Shown: in pieces, positions 6,944 to 17,367 of the stretch
How the letters are laid out: the number at the start of each line of letters is the position of its first letter
Numbering within the stretch: the stretch's first letter is position 1
From: an uncultured Pelagibacteraceae bacterium
GTDB taxonomy: Bacteria; Pseudomonadota; Alphaproteobacteria; Pelagibacterales; AG-422-B15
Length of the DNA stretch: 44,039 bases
NCBI GenBank assembly: GCA_902590345.1
Contig: CACIWK010000001.1
Span: 206,010 to 250,048 of the forward strand
Direction of reading: 5' to 3'
The notes under the pieces: generated by a model
Told to the model about the DNA's origin: nothing
Database searches by the model: none
What the model saw: only the letters and a program-made list of their open reading frames with translations
Position numbers and translations under genes: made by a program

Positions 6944-8743
6944 TTATTCAACTTTTAAAGCAGCTATAAAGGCTTCTTGTGGGATATCGACCTTACCGTA
7001 AGTTCTAAGTCTCTGTTTTCCTTTTTTCTGCTTATCAAGTAATTTTCTTTTTCTATCAGTAGCTCCGCCACCATGTATTCTCTCAATTACATTTTTTCGA
7101 TATCCTCTGACAGTTTCGCGGGCAATAATTTTTCCGCCAATTGCTGCTTGAATTGGAATATGGAATTGATGACGAGGAATTAATTCTTTTAGTTTTTCAC
7201 AAACAGCGCGACCTTTTTTTTCAGAAAAACTTCTGTGAACAATAATTGACAGAGCATCTACTGACTCATCATTTACTAATATACTAAGTCTTACCAAATC
7301 ACTTTCAATATACTCATCAATTTCATAATCAAAACTTGCATATCCACTAGAAATTGACTTCAAGCGATCATAAAAATCAAAAACAATTTCATTTAGAGGT
7401 AACTTATAATTTAAAATTACTCTTGATCCAGAATAAGATAATTCTGTTTGCATTCCTCTCTTATCTTCACAGAGAGATATGATGCTACCTAAATATTCAT
7501 CGGGACAAATAATTGTTGCTTTAATCCAAGGTTCAGAAATACTTTTAATTTTCATAACCTCAGGCATATCTGCTGGGTTATGTAATTCAAGTGAGCTTCC
7601 GTCATTTAATACTAAATTATAAATAACACTTGGAGCTGTAGTTATAAGATCTAAATTGAACTCTCTATCAAGTCTCTCAACAATAATTTCTAAATGTAAT
7701 AATCCAAGAAAACCACATCTAAAACCCATTCCAAGAGCCGCTGAGGTTTCTTGTTCGAAATGAAAACTAGAGTCGTTAAGCTTTAACTTAGCTAATGCAT
7801 CTTTTAAGAATTTAAAATCAGCAGCATTTGTTGGAAATAATCCACAAAATACTACCGGCTGACTTGGCTTGAAGCCAGGTAAAGGCTCTGATTGTTTATC
7901 GTTAGCTAGTAGTATTGTATCCCCAACCTTAGTTTGAGCTACTTCTTTAATTGCAGCTGTTATAAAACCTAATTCACCAGCATTGATAAGCTCGTTATCT
8001 ACCATTTTTGGTGTAAAACATCCAATTCTCTCTATTAAATGTTTTGTATTAGTTTGATGAAAACGAACCTCCATACCCTTTTTTAGAACTCCATCTATCA
8101 CGCGAACCAATATCACAACACCCAGGTAGGCATCATACCAACTATCTACTAGCATTGCTTTTAATTGTTTACTTTCATCACCTACAGGAGATGGTAATTC
8201 ATTTACAATATTTTCTAAGACTTCTTCAATGCCGAGGCCTGATTTAGCAGAAATTTCAATTACATTACTGGTATCAATACCTAAAATATCTTCTATCTGT
8301 TTTTTTACTCTCTCGGGATCCGCTGCTGGTAAATCTATTTTATTTAAAACCGGTATAATTACATGATCATTTTCTACTGCTTGATATAAATTAGCTAATG
8401 TTTGAGCTTCAACACCCTGACTTGCATCAACAACCAATAGCGATCCCTCACAAGCAGATAATGATCTGTTAACTTCATAACTGAAGTCAACATGGCCAGG
8501 CGTATCAATAATATTAAGTGTGTACGTTTGACCATTTTTTGCTTTGTATTTTAATTGTACAGTTTGAGCCTTGATTGTTATTCCACGTTCTCTTTCAATA
8601 TCCATAGAATCAAGTACCTGTGCTTTCATTTCTCTTTCAGAAAGCCCGCCACAAAATTGAATCAATCTGTCAGCTAAAGTAGATTTTCCATGATCAATAT
8701 GAGCGATAATAGAAAAATTTCTTATGTTTTTAGTGCCAGTCAT
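6944..8743 (-). CDS. lepA: elongation factor 4 (LepA), back-translocating GTPase
   Basis: The 599-aa protein is the full length of the ribosomal back-translocase GTPase. The G1 loop AHIDHGKST is at residues 14-22, the switch II DTPGH at 80-84, and NKID follows near 135. The C-terminal LepA-specific domain carries the conserved basic [16 protein letters not shown] segment and ends [12 protein letters not shown]. It is the last protein gene of the thrS-to-lepA run, 12 nt after pheT. Its stop codon is immediately followed by tRNA-Ser, so RNase P cleavage of a read-through transcript would cut at the end of the lepA coding sequence. Confidence 0.98.
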   Translation of the reverse strand: MTGTKNIRNFSIIAHIDHGKSTLADRLIQFCGGLSEREMKAQVLDSMDIERERGITIKAQTVQLKYKAKNGQTYTLNIIDTPGHVDFSYEVNRSLSACEGSLLVVDASQGVEAQTLANLYQAVENDHVIIPVLNKIDLPAADPERVKKQIEDILGIDTSNVIEISAKSGLGIEEVLENIVNELPSPVGDESKQLKAMLVDSWYDAYLGVVILVRVIDGVLKKGMEVRFHQTNTKHLIERIGCFTPKMVDNELINAGELGFITAAIKEVAQTKVGDTILLANDKQSEPLPGFKPSQPVVFCGLFPTNAADFKFLKDALAKLKLNDSSFHFEQETSAALGMGFRCGFLGLLHLEIIVERLDREFNLDLITTAPSVIYNLVLNDGSSLELHNPADMPEVMKIKSISEPWIKATIICPDEYLGSIISLCEDKRGMQTELSYSGSRVILNYKLPLNEIVFDFYDRLKSISSGYASFDYEIDEYIESDLVRLSILVNDESVDALSIIVHRSFSEKKGRAVCEKLKELIPRHQFHIPIQAAIGGKIIARETVRGYRKNVIERIHGGGATDRKRKLLDKQKKGKQRLRTYGKVDIPQEAFIAALKVE

Positions 8744-8755
8744 AATATTTTTAAT

Positions 8756-11143
8756 TTAGGATCTAACAGTTCCGGAAGTAGACTTTTCCACAGATTCAAT
8801 TATTTTTGAACTTATTTCAGAAATGTCATTTTCGGCAAGAGTTTTTTCGTTAGATTGTAATGTAACCTTAATAGCAATAGACTTTTTATCTTTTCCCAGA
8901 CTATCATCTTCAAATAAATCAAAGATTTCAACATTTCTAATTAATTCCTTATCTACCTTAAAGGCTGAAGTAACAACTTCTTCGCTTTTTACTTTTTTAT
9001 CAATAACAAAGGCAAAGTCTCTTGTGACAATCTGAAAATCACTTAAGTTAAGTACAGGCTTGTTGGTAGTTTTCTTTTCTGTATTTGGCAGTTCATCAAG
9101 GTATAACTCAAATATATTTATTTTATTTTTAATCTTAAATTGACTTGCAACTCTTGGATGCAACTCTCCAAAATATCCAGCAATTACTGAATTATTAATT
9201 TTTATCGAACCAGATCTTCCAGGATGATACCAGGATGGACAGTCATTAGAGACAGATATTTTTTTGTTACCTGGCATTAAATAGTCAATTAAGGAAGTTA
9301 AATCCTGTTTAACGTCATATATATCAAATTCCGTCTGTATATTCTTCCAAGACTTTTCTGTCTTAATTCCAGATTTAATTCCACATGCAACGTTCAATTG
9401 ATCCTCGGGAGATGTTGATCTGTACTGACTACCTATCTCAAAAATCGAGAATGAGTCAAAGTTTCTATTCTTGTTTTTTTTAATTGCTTGAAGAAGATTA
9501 GGTAGAAGATTGGGTCTTAATATATCCAGATCCTCTGATATGGGATTTACAATTTTTAATTTATTTATATCACCAAATACTTCACAATTTTTTGAGTCTG
9601 TGAATGAAAATGTTACTAATTCATCATATTCAATTGAAGCAATGAAGTGTCTAGCTTTCATCAACTTCTTTTGTGCGTAATTTAAGATATTTTTATTAAT
9701 TTTACTTTTTAGTCTAATATTACTTGTCGGAATATTTTCATATCCTTTAATACGAATAACTTCTTCACTTATGTCAGCTTCTCCGTTAATATCTTGTCTC
9801 CATGAAGGTATTAAACATTTAATAACATCACCTGTTTGGCTCGTTTCAATTCCTAAAGAACTAAGTATTGATATCAATTCTTTGTCAGACACTTCAAAAC
9901 CAAGTCTTCTTGAAATATAACTACTAGAAGTTGACACTTCATTTTTATTTTCTTTTATATTTCCAGCCAACTCAACCTCACTGCACTCACCACCACATAT
10001 TTCAAGAATTAATTGTGTTGCAAGGTCTATCCCTTTTAAAGTTGAATTTGGATCAATGCCTCTTTCAAAACGATATCTTGCATCACTTAGAATTGACAAG
10101 TTTCTCCCCGTCTTGGCAGTATTAATCTCATCAAATAAGGCTGACTCAAGTAAAACGTTCTTTGTCTCAGTGCTGCAACCTGTACTTTCGCCTCCCATGA
10201 TCCCCCCTAAGCCTAGTACTTTTTTTTCATCAGCTATTACGCACATACCATTTTTTAGGTGATAATCTTTTTCATCTAGCGCTAGGAAACTTTCTCCATC
10301 ATTTGCTGAGCGTACTATAATTTTGCCGTCTATTTTGTCTGCATCGTAGACGTGAAGTGGCCGGTTCTCGTCATACATTACAAAATTAGTTATATCTACC
10401 AGTGCAGATATTGGCCTTAAACCTATTGACTTAAGTTTATTTTTAAGCCATTCCGGGCTTTCAGTATTCTTTACATTTCTAAAATATCTTCCAGCAAAGG
10501 CTGAGCATATTTTATTATCTTGTATTTCAATTTTAATTGGTGATTTAAAGGAGCCTTTTTCTCTAGATATTTTTCTCTCTAACAATTCCCCCATGCCAGC
10601 TGAGGCAAGATCTCGAGCTATTCCTTTTACACCAAGACAATCTTGTCGATTTGGAGTGATACCAATTTCTATTACAATATCATTAAGGCCATAAATCTCT
10701 GAAAAAGATCTTCCAATAGTTTCTTTTTCCTCAAGTCGAATTATTCCATCATGCTCATTTGAAATACCAAGTTCATATTCTGAACACATCATTCCATAGG
10801 ACTCTACTCCTCTAATCTTGGCAGCTTTAATTTTCATTTGATTAACTGGAATAGTTGAACCAACTGGCGCATAAACCACCTTCATGCCTTTCTCTACATT
10901 TGGCGCACCACAAACTACATCAACTTTTTCCTTGCCAATGTCAACTTTGCATAGTTTTAATTTATCCGCATTTGGGTGTTTTTTTTCTTCAAGCACCTGT
11001 CCAACAATAAAATCCTGATATGCTTTTCCCGTGTCTTGAATATCTTCAACTTCAAGACCGATTGAAGTGAGTTTCTTTTCAATTTCTTCAAAATGAGCAT
11101 TTGTCTTAAGATGCTCAGTTAACCACGAATAACTAAATCTCAT
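8756..11143 (-). CDS. pheT: phenylalanyl-tRNA synthetase beta subunit
   Basis: The 795-aa subunit of the alpha2beta2 PheRS has the usual domain order: the N-terminal OB-fold tRNA-binding domain (VGQVLEEKKHPNADKLKLCKVDIG, near residues 46-70), B3/B4 editing region, B5 domain, catalytic-like core and C-terminal ferredoxin-like anticodon-binding domain (FQIVTRDFAFVIDKKV). Length matches bacterial PheT. It starts one base after the pheS stop, as in most bacteria. Nothing odd was seen. Confidence 0.97.
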   Translation of the reverse strand: MRFSYSWLTEHLKTNAHFEEIEKKLTSIGLEVEDIQDTGKAYQDFIVGQVLEEKKHPNADKLKLCKVDIGKEKVDVVCGAPNVEKGMKVVYAPVGSTIPVNQMKIKAAKIRGVESYGMMCSEYELGISNEHDGIIRLEEKETIGRSFSEIYGLNDIVIEIGITPNRQDCLGVKGIARDLASAGMGELLERKISREKGSFKSPIKIEIQDNKICSAFAGRYFRNVKNTESPEWLKNKLKSIGLRPISALVDITNFVMYDENRPLHVYDADKIDGKIIVRSANDGESFLALDEKDYHLKNGMCVIADEKKVLGLGGIMGGESTGCSTETKNVLLESALFDEINTAKTGRNLSILSDARYRFERGIDPNSTLKGIDLATQLILEICGGECSEVELAGNIKENKNEVSTSSSYISRRLGFEVSDKELISILSSLGIETSQTGDVIKCLIPSWRQDINGEADISEEVIRIKGYENIPTSNIRLKSKINKNILNYAQKKLMKARHFIASIEYDELVTFSFTDSKNCEVFGDINKLKIVNPISEDLDILRPNLLPNLLQAIKKNKNRNFDSFSIFEIGSQYRSTSPEDQLNVACGIKSGIKTEKSWKNIQTEFDIYDVKQDLTSLIDYLMPGNKKISVSNDCPSWYHPGRSGSIKINNSVIAGYFGELHPRVASQFKIKNKINIFELYLDELPNTEKKTTNKPVLNLSDFQIVTRDFAFVIDKKVKSEEVVTSAFKVDKELIRNVEIFDLFEDDSLGKDKKSIAIKVTLQSNEKTLAENDISEISSKIIESVEKSTSGTVRS

Positions 11144-12214
11144 CTAGCTTAAGTCTCCTATGATCGAAGGTATGTTCAAAGGTGAAAAGCCATAATGCTT
11201 ATTCCATCTAAGATCACTATCAAAGAAAGTTCTTAAATCACTAATTCCGTATTTAAGCATTGCAAGCCTCTCTATACCCATACCAAATGCATAACCTTGA
11301 TATTCATTTGAATTGATATTTACATTTTCAAGCACGTTTGGATGAACCATTCCACACCCTAAAATTTCCAACCAATCCTCACCCTCTCCAATAATTAATT
11401 GATTCCCTTTCTTAGTGTATCCAATATCAACTTCTGCAGATGGTTCAGTAAAGGGGAAATGACTAGGTCGAAATCTCATATTTAATTTATCAGTCTCAAA
11501 AAAAGTCTTGAGGAATATTTCTAAACATCCTTTGAGGTGGCTCATGTTGCTTTCCTGATCTATTACTAAACCCTCAACTTGATGGAACATAGGAGAGTGC
11601 GTTTGATCATTATCACATCTAAACGTTTTTCCGGGAGCAATTAATCGAATTGGTGGTTTTTGCTTTAACATACTTCTTATTTGAACTGGCGAGGTATGAG
11701 TTCGCAGAACATTTGGCATTCCATCAGTCTCAGTTTCAACATAAAAAGTATCATGCATTTGCCGTGCAGGGTGGTGTTCTGATGTATTTAAAGCAGTAAA
11801 ATTATTGTAATCAGTTTCAACTTCAGGTCCTTCAGCAACAAAAAAATCTAAGTCGCCAAATATAGTTATAACTTCCTCTATAACCTGACTGATTGGGTGA
11901 ATAGTTCCGTATGACTTTGAAGTAGATAGAGTGATATCTAAAGTTTCAGAGTTAAGTTTTTTTTCTAATTCCTCGCTATTTAACTCTTCAGTCTTTGAAG
12001 CTATTATTTCAAGAACAGTGTCTTTAATTTTATTTAATTTTTCAGCATGCTGCTTTCTTTCATCTCCAGAAAGACTGGCTAGCTCTTTCATTTCGAGAGA
12101 AATAATACCTTTCTTACCAAGAAATTTTATCCTAAATTCATTTATGCTTTCGATATTTGTAAATTTATCTGAAGCTTTTTTAATTTCAGTTTCTAACTCT
12201 CTAAAATCTTTCAT
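11144..12214 (-). CDS. pheS: phenylalanyl-tRNA synthetase alpha subunit
   Basis: The 356-aa class II synthetase subunit forms phenylalanyl-tRNA together with PheT. After an N-terminal coiled coil of about 85 residues come the class II motifs: motif 1 around HPISQVIEEVITIFGDLDF, motif 2 at FRCDNDQTHSPMFHQVEG, and motif 3 at GYAFGMGIERLAMLKYGI. TSEHHPARQMHDTFY is also diagnostic. It lies 71 nt after rplT; that gap shows no convincing leader peptide or terminator. Confidence 0.97.
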   Translation of the reverse strand: MKDFRELETEIKKASDKFTNIESINEFRIKFLGKKGIISLEMKELASLSGDERKQHAEKLNKIKDTVLEIIASKTEELNSEELEKKLNSETLDITLSTSKSYGTIHPISQVIEEVITIFGDLDFFVAEGPEVETDYNNFTALNTSEHHPARQMHDTFYVETETDGMPNVLRTHTSPVQIRSMLKQKPPIRLIAPGKTFRCDNDQTHSPMFHQVEGLVIDQESNMSHLKGCLEIFLKTFFETDKLNMRFRPSHFPFTEPSAEVDIGYTKKGNQLIIGEGEDWLEILGCGMVHPNVLENVNINSNEYQGYAFGMGIERLAMLKYGISDLRTFFDSDLRWNKHYGFSPLNIPSIIGDLS

Positions 12215-12285
12215 CGTAGAACAACAATATCAGATTTAGTTTTTTCTGTAATAATAATATGCTTGAGAATATGATGCCAACTGAA

Positions 12286-12642
12286 TTATTTGGCTGAGGA
12301 CTGAACCTGTTTTGCTAAATGCTCAAAAGAAGTAGGTTCATTCATAGCAAGATCAGCTAAAATTTTACGATCTAATTCGATGTTTAATTTTTTTAGACCA
12401 TTCATGAAAACTGAATAAGAAATTCCATGTAATCTAGCTCCAGCATTTATCCTTTGGGTCCAAAGTGATCTAAACTCTCTTTTTTTTACTCTTCGATCAC
12501 GATAGGCATACTGCATTGATTTTTCTACAGCTTGCTTTGCGACTTTAAAAGTATTCTTTCTTCTGCCTCTATATCCTTTGGCTTGCTTAATTACTTTTTT
12601 ATGTCTTGCGTGTGCAGTAACTCCTCTTTTAACTCTTGCCAT
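12286..12642 (-). CDS. rplT: 50S ribosomal protein L20
   Basis: The 118-aa protein has the basic L20 N-terminus ([19 protein letters not shown]), [15 protein letters not shown], and the globular C-terminal RNA-binding part ([17 protein letters not shown]). Length is standard. It follows rpmI by 16 nt in the usual infC-rpmI-rplT order, where L20 is a known translational autoregulator in other bacteria. No classical pseudoknot leader was recognised here. Confidence 0.98.
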   Translation of the reverse strand: MARVKRGVTAHARHKKVIKQAKGYRGRRKNTFKVAKQAVEKSMQYAYRDRRVKKREFRSLWTQRINAGARLHGISYSVFMNGLKKLNIELDRKILADLAMNEPTSFEHLAKQVQSSAK

Positions 12643-12658
12643 TATATTTTCCTATTTA

Positions 12659-12856
12659 TTAAGCGTAGGGTAAAAACTTTTTAACTATTCGGGCATCTTG
12701 GTCAGATAAAATTGAAGAACCTCTTTGATTTCTTATCTGATTATTCGTTCTTTTAATCATACCGTGTCTTTTTCCACTTTGATATGATTTAACTTTACCT
12801 GAAGCTGTAAGCCTAAATCTCTTATTAGCGCCTTTTTTTGTTTTTAATTTACTCAT
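12659..12856 (-). CDS. rpmI: 50S ribosomal protein L35
   Basis: The 65-aa L35 starts at the ATG at 12856 ([23 protein letters not shown]). A longer frame from 12898 exists, but its 14 extra residues ([13 protein letters not shown]) are not part of L35. [18 protein letters not shown] and the closing VKKFLPYA are conserved. It lies 78 nt after infC and 16 nt before rplT. No clear Shine-Dalgarno sequence precedes the start. Confidence 0.96.
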   Translation of the reverse strand: MSKLKTKKGANKRFRLTASGKVKSYQSGKRHGMIKRTNNQIRNQRGSSILSDQDARIVKKFLPYA

Positions 12857-12934
12857 ATTGGATGAACGGTTTATAGACCCTAGGTAAGAAAAAATCAAAA
12901 GTTTTTTATTAATGATAAGAATTAACTACTGCTG

Positions 12935-13483
12935 CTAATTTGCAGTAAAAATCATGGTAAATTGGCGACCTTCAAGTTTTGGCTCTTGCTCGATTTTACT
13001 TGTCGTACCCATTGTTTCTCGAATTCTTTCCATCAAATTTTCAGCAATATCATGATGTTCGAACTCTCTACCTTTAAATCGGATAGTAAATTTTACTTTA
13101 TCGCCTGCAGCGATAAATTTTTGAGCAGCCTTTACCTTGAAGTCGTAATCGTGAACATCAATTCCCGGTCTCATTTTAATTTCTTTAATTGTAATTTCTT
13201 TTTGTTTTTTCTTGGAGGTACTAGCTTTTTTTTGAGCCTCATATTTAAATTTACCAAAATCAAGAATTTTGCACACAGGGGGGTCAACTTGTGGTGATAC
13301 TTCAACTAAATCAAGGCCTGCATCTGAAGCTTTTTGCATCGCCTCATCAGTATTAATAACCCCTAAGTTGTTACCTTTTTCATCAATTAATCTTACAGTG
13401 GAAGAAGTTATAAATTCGTTTATACGAAACTTTGGACCTTTAGTAGATAGCTGGGCTCTATTATTTTTTCTTTGAAGTGCTAT
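12935..13483 (-). CDS. infC: translation initiation factor IF-3 with non-canonical start
   Basis: The 182-aa IF-3 has an N-domain (FRINEFITSSTVRLIDEKG), linker, and C-domain (KEITIKEIKMRPGIDVHDYDFK). The first in-frame ATG (13339) lies inside the N-domain, and no ATG, GTG or TTG occurs before it. A strong Shine-Dalgarno sequence AAAGGAG (13490-13496) is followed by ATT-AAA-ATA. The ATA at 13483 has ideal 6-nt spacing, while the ATT at 13489 touches the Shine-Dalgarno sequence. The chosen start is therefore AUA. Rare starts in infC allow IF-3 to repress its own translation (established for AUU in E. coli). It is 15 nt after thrS. Confidence 0.93.
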   Translation of the reverse strand: MALQRKNNRAQLSTKGPKFRINEFITSSTVRLIDEKGNNLGVINTDEAMQKASDAGLDLVEVSPQVDPPVCKILDFGKFKYEAQKKASTSKKKQKEITIKEIKMRPGIDVHDYDFKVKAAQKFIAAGDKVKFTIRFKGREFEHHDIAENLMERIRETMGTTSKIEQEPKLEGRQFTMIFTAN

Positions 13484-13498
13484 TTTAATCTCCTTTGT

Positions 13499-15238
13499 CT
13501 ATTGATGAGACGGCATCATACATTTTTTTTGAAAAAAATCATTTAATTTTTCAAATTTAATTTTTTCTTGCTTGTGATTACCAAACTCCCTCAATGTTAC
13601 AGTATTGTCTTCCATTTCATTCTTACCTAGGATCAATTGATAAGGTATTTTTTTTAGAGAGTTTTCTCTAATTTTATAGCTTATCTTCTCATTTCTTAAG
13701 TCCTTTTCAACTCTAATACCATTATTTTTAAGAGATGAAAAAACACTCTCTGCATATTCGTTTATGTCAGAAGTAATCGGCGCTACCACAGCCTGAACTG
13801 GTGACAACCAAATTGGCAAATTACCAGCGTAATGCTCTATTAAAATTCCAATAAAACGCTCTAAAGATCCAAATAATGCTCTGTGTAACATAACCGGATT
13901 GTGCTTTAAACCGTCTTCGCCTACATAAGTAGCATCAAGTCTTTCAGGTAAATTTAGATCAACTTGCAACGTTCCACACTGCCATTCTCTTCCAATTGCA
14001 TCTTTGAGAATAAATTCTAGTTTCGGACCATAAAATGCTCCTTCACCTGGATTTAAAGTATATTCTAACCCTGTAGCTTCCATTGCCTCACGAAGAGCAG
14101 CCTCAGATTTGTCCCATACATCATCATTGCCGACTCTTTTTTCAGGACGGTCAGAAAATTTAATTGATACATTTTCAAATCCGAAATCTTTATAAATACT
14201 TAAAACTAGATCGCATACCTTTTTGCTTTCTTCGGTAATTTGGTCTTCAGTACAAAATATATGTGCATCATCTTGTGTAAATGCCCTGACTCTCATTAAA
14301 CCATGAAGAGCACCCGATGGCTCATATCTGTGAACTTTTCCAAACTCAGCAACTCTCAAGGGAAGATCTCTGTAACTTTTAAGTCCTTGTTTATAAACTT
14401 GTACCCCTCCAGGACAATTCATTGGCTTCAGAGCATATACTCGATCTTCTCTTGGTTCAGTAGTAAACATATTGTCACCAAATTTTTCGAGATGCCCTGA
14501 TTTTACCCATAAGGACTTATCCATTATATCTGGTGTATTAATTTCTTCATAACCAGCCTCTTCTTGTCGCTGACGCATATAATCAATAAGTGTCCTAAAC
14601 AAAGTCCAACCATTGTTATGCCAGAAAACTGAACCTTGAGCTTCCTCTTGAAAATGAAATAAATCTAATTCTCTTCCAAGTTTCCTGTGGTCTCTTTTTT
14701 CAGCTTCTTTAAGTATGTTTAAATGATTATCTAGTTCTTCCTGAGACTCCCAAGCAGTTCCATAAATTCTTTGAAGCATAGGATTGTTTGAATCTCCACG
14801 CCAATAAGCACCTGCTACTTTAGTCAATTTAAATGCTTTTCCAATTTTACCTGTTGATTCTAGATGAGGCCCCTTGCAAAGATCAAACCAGTCACCGTGA
14901 TAGTATACTTTAAGTTCTTCACTCTCAGGTAAGTCCTTAATAATCTCTACCTTATAGTTCTCTCCCTTATCAGAAAATAGCTTAATCGCATCTTCCCTGC
15001 TCATTACTTTGAATGAAGTCTTTTCGTCACGATTAACAATCTCTTTCATTTTCTTTTCAATAGTTCCAAGATCTTTTTCGGTAAACGGCTCTTTTCTATC
15101 AAAATCATAATAAAAACCATTTTCAATTACTGGACCAATCGTAACTTGCGTATCAGGAAACAACTCCTGTACAGCCATAGCTAAAACATGGGCAGTATCA
15201 TGTCTTAAAGTATTTATAAATGGTTCGTCGTTACTCAT
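13499..15238 (-). CDS. thrS: threonyl-tRNA synthetase lacking the TGS domain
   Basis: The 579-aa class II ThrRS is about 60 residues shorter than the usual 640 because the N-terminal TGS domain is absent. The protein opens almost directly in the editing domain, whose metal motifs are intact: HDTAH (His13, His17) and CKGPH (Cys121, His125). The catalytic core keeps the zinc-binding Cys in MNCPGG, His in DDAHIF and His in [12 protein letters not shown], plus the anticodon-binding domain (VQAVVAPIT). No TGS can be recovered upstream, because an in-frame TAA lies 15 nt before the ATG and only 25 nt separate it from the preceding gene. It leads the infC-rpmI-rplT-pheST run. Confidence 0.95.
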   Translation of the reverse strand: MSNDEPFINTLRHDTAHVLAMAVQELFPDTQVTIGPVIENGFYYDFDRKEPFTEKDLGTIEKKMKEIVNRDEKTSFKVMSREDAIKLFSDKGENYKVEIIKDLPESEELKVYYHGDWFDLCKGPHLESTGKIGKAFKLTKVAGAYWRGDSNNPMLQRIYGTAWESQEELDNHLNILKEAEKRDHRKLGRELDLFHFQEEAQGSVFWHNNGWTLFRTLIDYMRQRQEEAGYEEINTPDIMDKSLWVKSGHLEKFGDNMFTTEPREDRVYALKPMNCPGGVQVYKQGLKSYRDLPLRVAEFGKVHRYEPSGALHGLMRVRAFTQDDAHIFCTEDQITEESKKVCDLVLSIYKDFGFENVSIKFSDRPEKRVGNDDVWDKSEAALREAMEATGLEYTLNPGEGAFYGPKLEFILKDAIGREWQCGTLQVDLNLPERLDATYVGEDGLKHNPVMLHRALFGSLERFIGILIEHYAGNLPIWLSPVQAVVAPITSDINEYAESVFSSLKNNGIRVEKDLRNEKISYKIRENSLKKIPYQLILGKNEMEDNTVTLREFGNHKQEKIKFEKLNDFFQKKCMMPSHQ

Positions 15239-15263
15239 AAGGCTTAAGTATTATATCATCTAT

Positions 15264-16187
15264 CTATAAATGAGAATCTATTTTATCGAAGACTTCTTCC
15301 ATACTAATATTTCTTATATTTTTGGAAGAAATTGATAAAAAACTGCCTGTTTCAATACTTACTTTCTCTGGTGAAGTGTGACCACCAAATAATGCTAAAC
15401 CTCTGCATCCTAAGTGAGCAGCTAAGTGTGCAGGTCCTGTATCATTTGAAATTACATATTTTGCGCCAATAAGTAATTTCGCTAATTGAAAAAAATTTGT
15501 TGGCTGATTGTTATGTAAACATAACTTAACATTATATTTTCTTGCTGCATTTATTTCTCCTGGTCCTGGAGCAATAACAATATCCATTTCAAATAACTTT
15601 GATTTTAGCTTTGAAATGAGCTCTTCATAATAAGGCCAGATTTTTTGATTATGTTTTGGAGAACAAAAAGGAAATAAAACTATGTAATTTTTTTTAATTT
15701 CAGAAGAAATATGAAATTCATCATCTATCATCCAAGAAACTTGGGGTTTTTCTGCGAACTGCGTTTCTATTTTTGATCTTGATAATTGTAATTTAAATCT
15801 TTCTAAAATACTTTTTTTATCAAATTCTTCTTTTGTTTCGTTAAATCTTAACATTGTCCTTGAAGAGATCCATTCAGAAGAAGATAGATACTTTCGATAA
15901 AATTCAGTTCGATGGGAATTTTGTAAATCAAAAATTCTTTCAAATTTATATTTGGTGAAAAATTTCTTCAATTGATATAGGTAGATTAAATTCCATCGAG
16001 ACTTCCTCTTATCTAAAATTACTTCATCAATAAAAGGGCACTTACCAAAATAATTATTAAATGCCGGTGTAGTTAAGATATATATTTTATGTTTTGAGTA
16101 ATGCTCTCGAATATCTTTCAAGCATCCATTTATTTGAATAATATCTCCAAAAGAACCGTGCTTAATTACCAAAATATTCTTAACCAT
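15264..16187 (-). CDS. glycosyltransferase family 9 (heptosyltransferase-like)
   Basis: The 307-aa GT9 protein begins ILVIKHGSFGDIIQINGCLKDI, the typical heptosyltransferase start, and has the C-terminal nucleotide-sugar site ISNDTGPAHLAAHLGC followed by LALFGGHTSPEK. GT9 enzymes add heptose or related sugars to the LPS core. It directly follows the GT4 gene with no gap and precedes thrS by 25 nt. The presence of kdsD, lptABC and these two transferases fits an outer membrane with LPS. The exact sugar is not inferable. Confidence 0.85.
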   Translation of the reverse strand: MVKNILVIKHGSFGDIIQINGCLKDIREHYSKHKIYILTTPAFNNYFGKCPFIDEVILDKRKSRWNLIYLYQLKKFFTKYKFERIFDLQNSHRTEFYRKYLSSSEWISSRTMLRFNETKEEFDKKSILERFKLQLSRSKIETQFAEKPQVSWMIDDEFHISSEIKKNYIVLFPFCSPKHNQKIWPYYEELISKLKSKLFEMDIVIAPGPGEINAARKYNVKLCLHNNQPTNFFQLAKLLIGAKYVISNDTGPAHLAAHLGCRGLALFGGHTSPEKVSIETGSFLSISSKNIRNISMEEVFDKIDSHL

Positions 16188-17327
16188 TTAATTTATAACT
16201 TCTTTGTAAAAATTTATTGTCTCCTCACACATTTTAATTTTTGAATATTTTTCTCTAACATGTGAAATGCATGCTTCTGAAGTCTTTTCTGATTTATATT
16301 TTTCATTGGAAATTGCATTAATAATTTTTTTGCATAGATCCTTAGCGTTATTATTTTCAAATAAATAGCCTGTTTCGCCGTCATTCACTGTCTCGACTGA
16401 TCCTCCATGATTTGACGCTATTACAAATTTACCCATTGCTTGGGCCTCGACAGAAATTCTACCAAAAGCTTCTGGATCTGTTGACGCAGATATTACTAAA
16501 TCAGCCAAACTATAAAAATTATTCAGATCAGTTCTTGAACCCACAAAATGTACAGATTTTGCAAGGTTGTGTTCATTTGCAAAATTTTTTAATGAATTCT
16601 TTAGTTTATAATTTTCATCAGGACCAACAAAAATTACCTCGAATTTATGATTTGTTTGTTTAATAATATTAGAAATCGCTTGAAGAAGAAGTTTATGTCC
16701 CTTCCACTCCGTTATTCTTCCGGCAAGAAGGATCTTAATTGCATTATAATCGATATTGAGTTCATTTATAATTAATTGTACTTGCTGAGCTTTAACGTTA
16801 TTTGGATCAAAAAAATTGAGGTCTATGCCTCTGGCAATGGTTCTAATATTATAATTTTTAGTTGGGTAACAATTATTTATATGATTATTAATAAACTCTG
16901 AAATTGCTATTGTTCCATTTGTTTTTAACATAATGGAGTTATAGTACTTTTTTAGTGGATTACTAAAATTGTATGTACCATGAAATGTAGTAATAAATTT
17001 TGTGCCAGTTACAGCGCATGCAAAGTATGAGCTCCATGCAGGTGCTCTACTTCTAGCGTGAACAATTGTAATATTTAGTTTTTTGATAAGTTTTATAATT
17101 TTAATTATATTAAAAAAGATTTTGATTGGATTTTTAGAGTTAACAGAAGCATAGAAAACTTTTTCATTGTAGTCTTTTACTTCTGATGTTTTAGGCCCTG
17201 AATGCGTTAGAATATAAGAATTATAGTTCTTCTCTGACAAAAAATTTGCAACATCTACACATCCTTGAGAAGCACCACTTACATCAAGATTAGGTATTAC
17301 TTGTAATACGCAAATTTTTGATTGCAT
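16188..17327 (-). CDS. glycosyltransferase family 4 protein
   Basis: The 379-aa GT-B fold enzyme has an N-terminal acceptor domain with GASQGCVDVANFL and the HARSRAPAW segment, and a C-terminal donor domain carrying LLAGRITEWKGHKLLLQA, VHFVGSRTDL, and the EX7E-type signature STDPEAFGRISVEAQAMG. It probably acts in surface polysaccharide or LPS assembly with the adjacent GT9. It starts 40 nt from the divergent hydrolase gene at 17368. Confidence 0.87.
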   Translation of the reverse strand: MQSKICVLQVIPNLDVSGASQGCVDVANFLSEKNYNSYILTHSGPKTSEVKDYNEKVFYASVNSKNPIKIFFNIIKIIKLIKKLNITIVHARSRAPAWSSYFACAVTGTKFITTFHGTYNFSNPLKKYYNSIMLKTNGTIAISEFINNHINNCYPTKNYNIRTIARGIDLNFFDPNNVKAQQVQLIINELNIDYNAIKILLAGRITEWKGHKLLLQAISNIIKQTNHKFEVIFVGPDENYKLKNSLKNFANEHNLAKSVHFVGSRTDLNNFYSLADLVISASTDPEAFGRISVEAQAMGKFVIASNHGGSVETVNDGETGYLFENNNAKDLCKKIINAISNEKYKSEKTSEACISHVREKYSKIKMCEETINFYKEVIN

Positions 17328-17367
17328 ATAGTATTTCTAATAGTTAAATGATGAATAGTAAATCATT

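Noticed and set aside
12857-12898. Fourteen-residue N-terminal extension of L35
   Set aside because: L35 proteins begin at MSKLKTKKG-type sequence; the extension is not part of the family.
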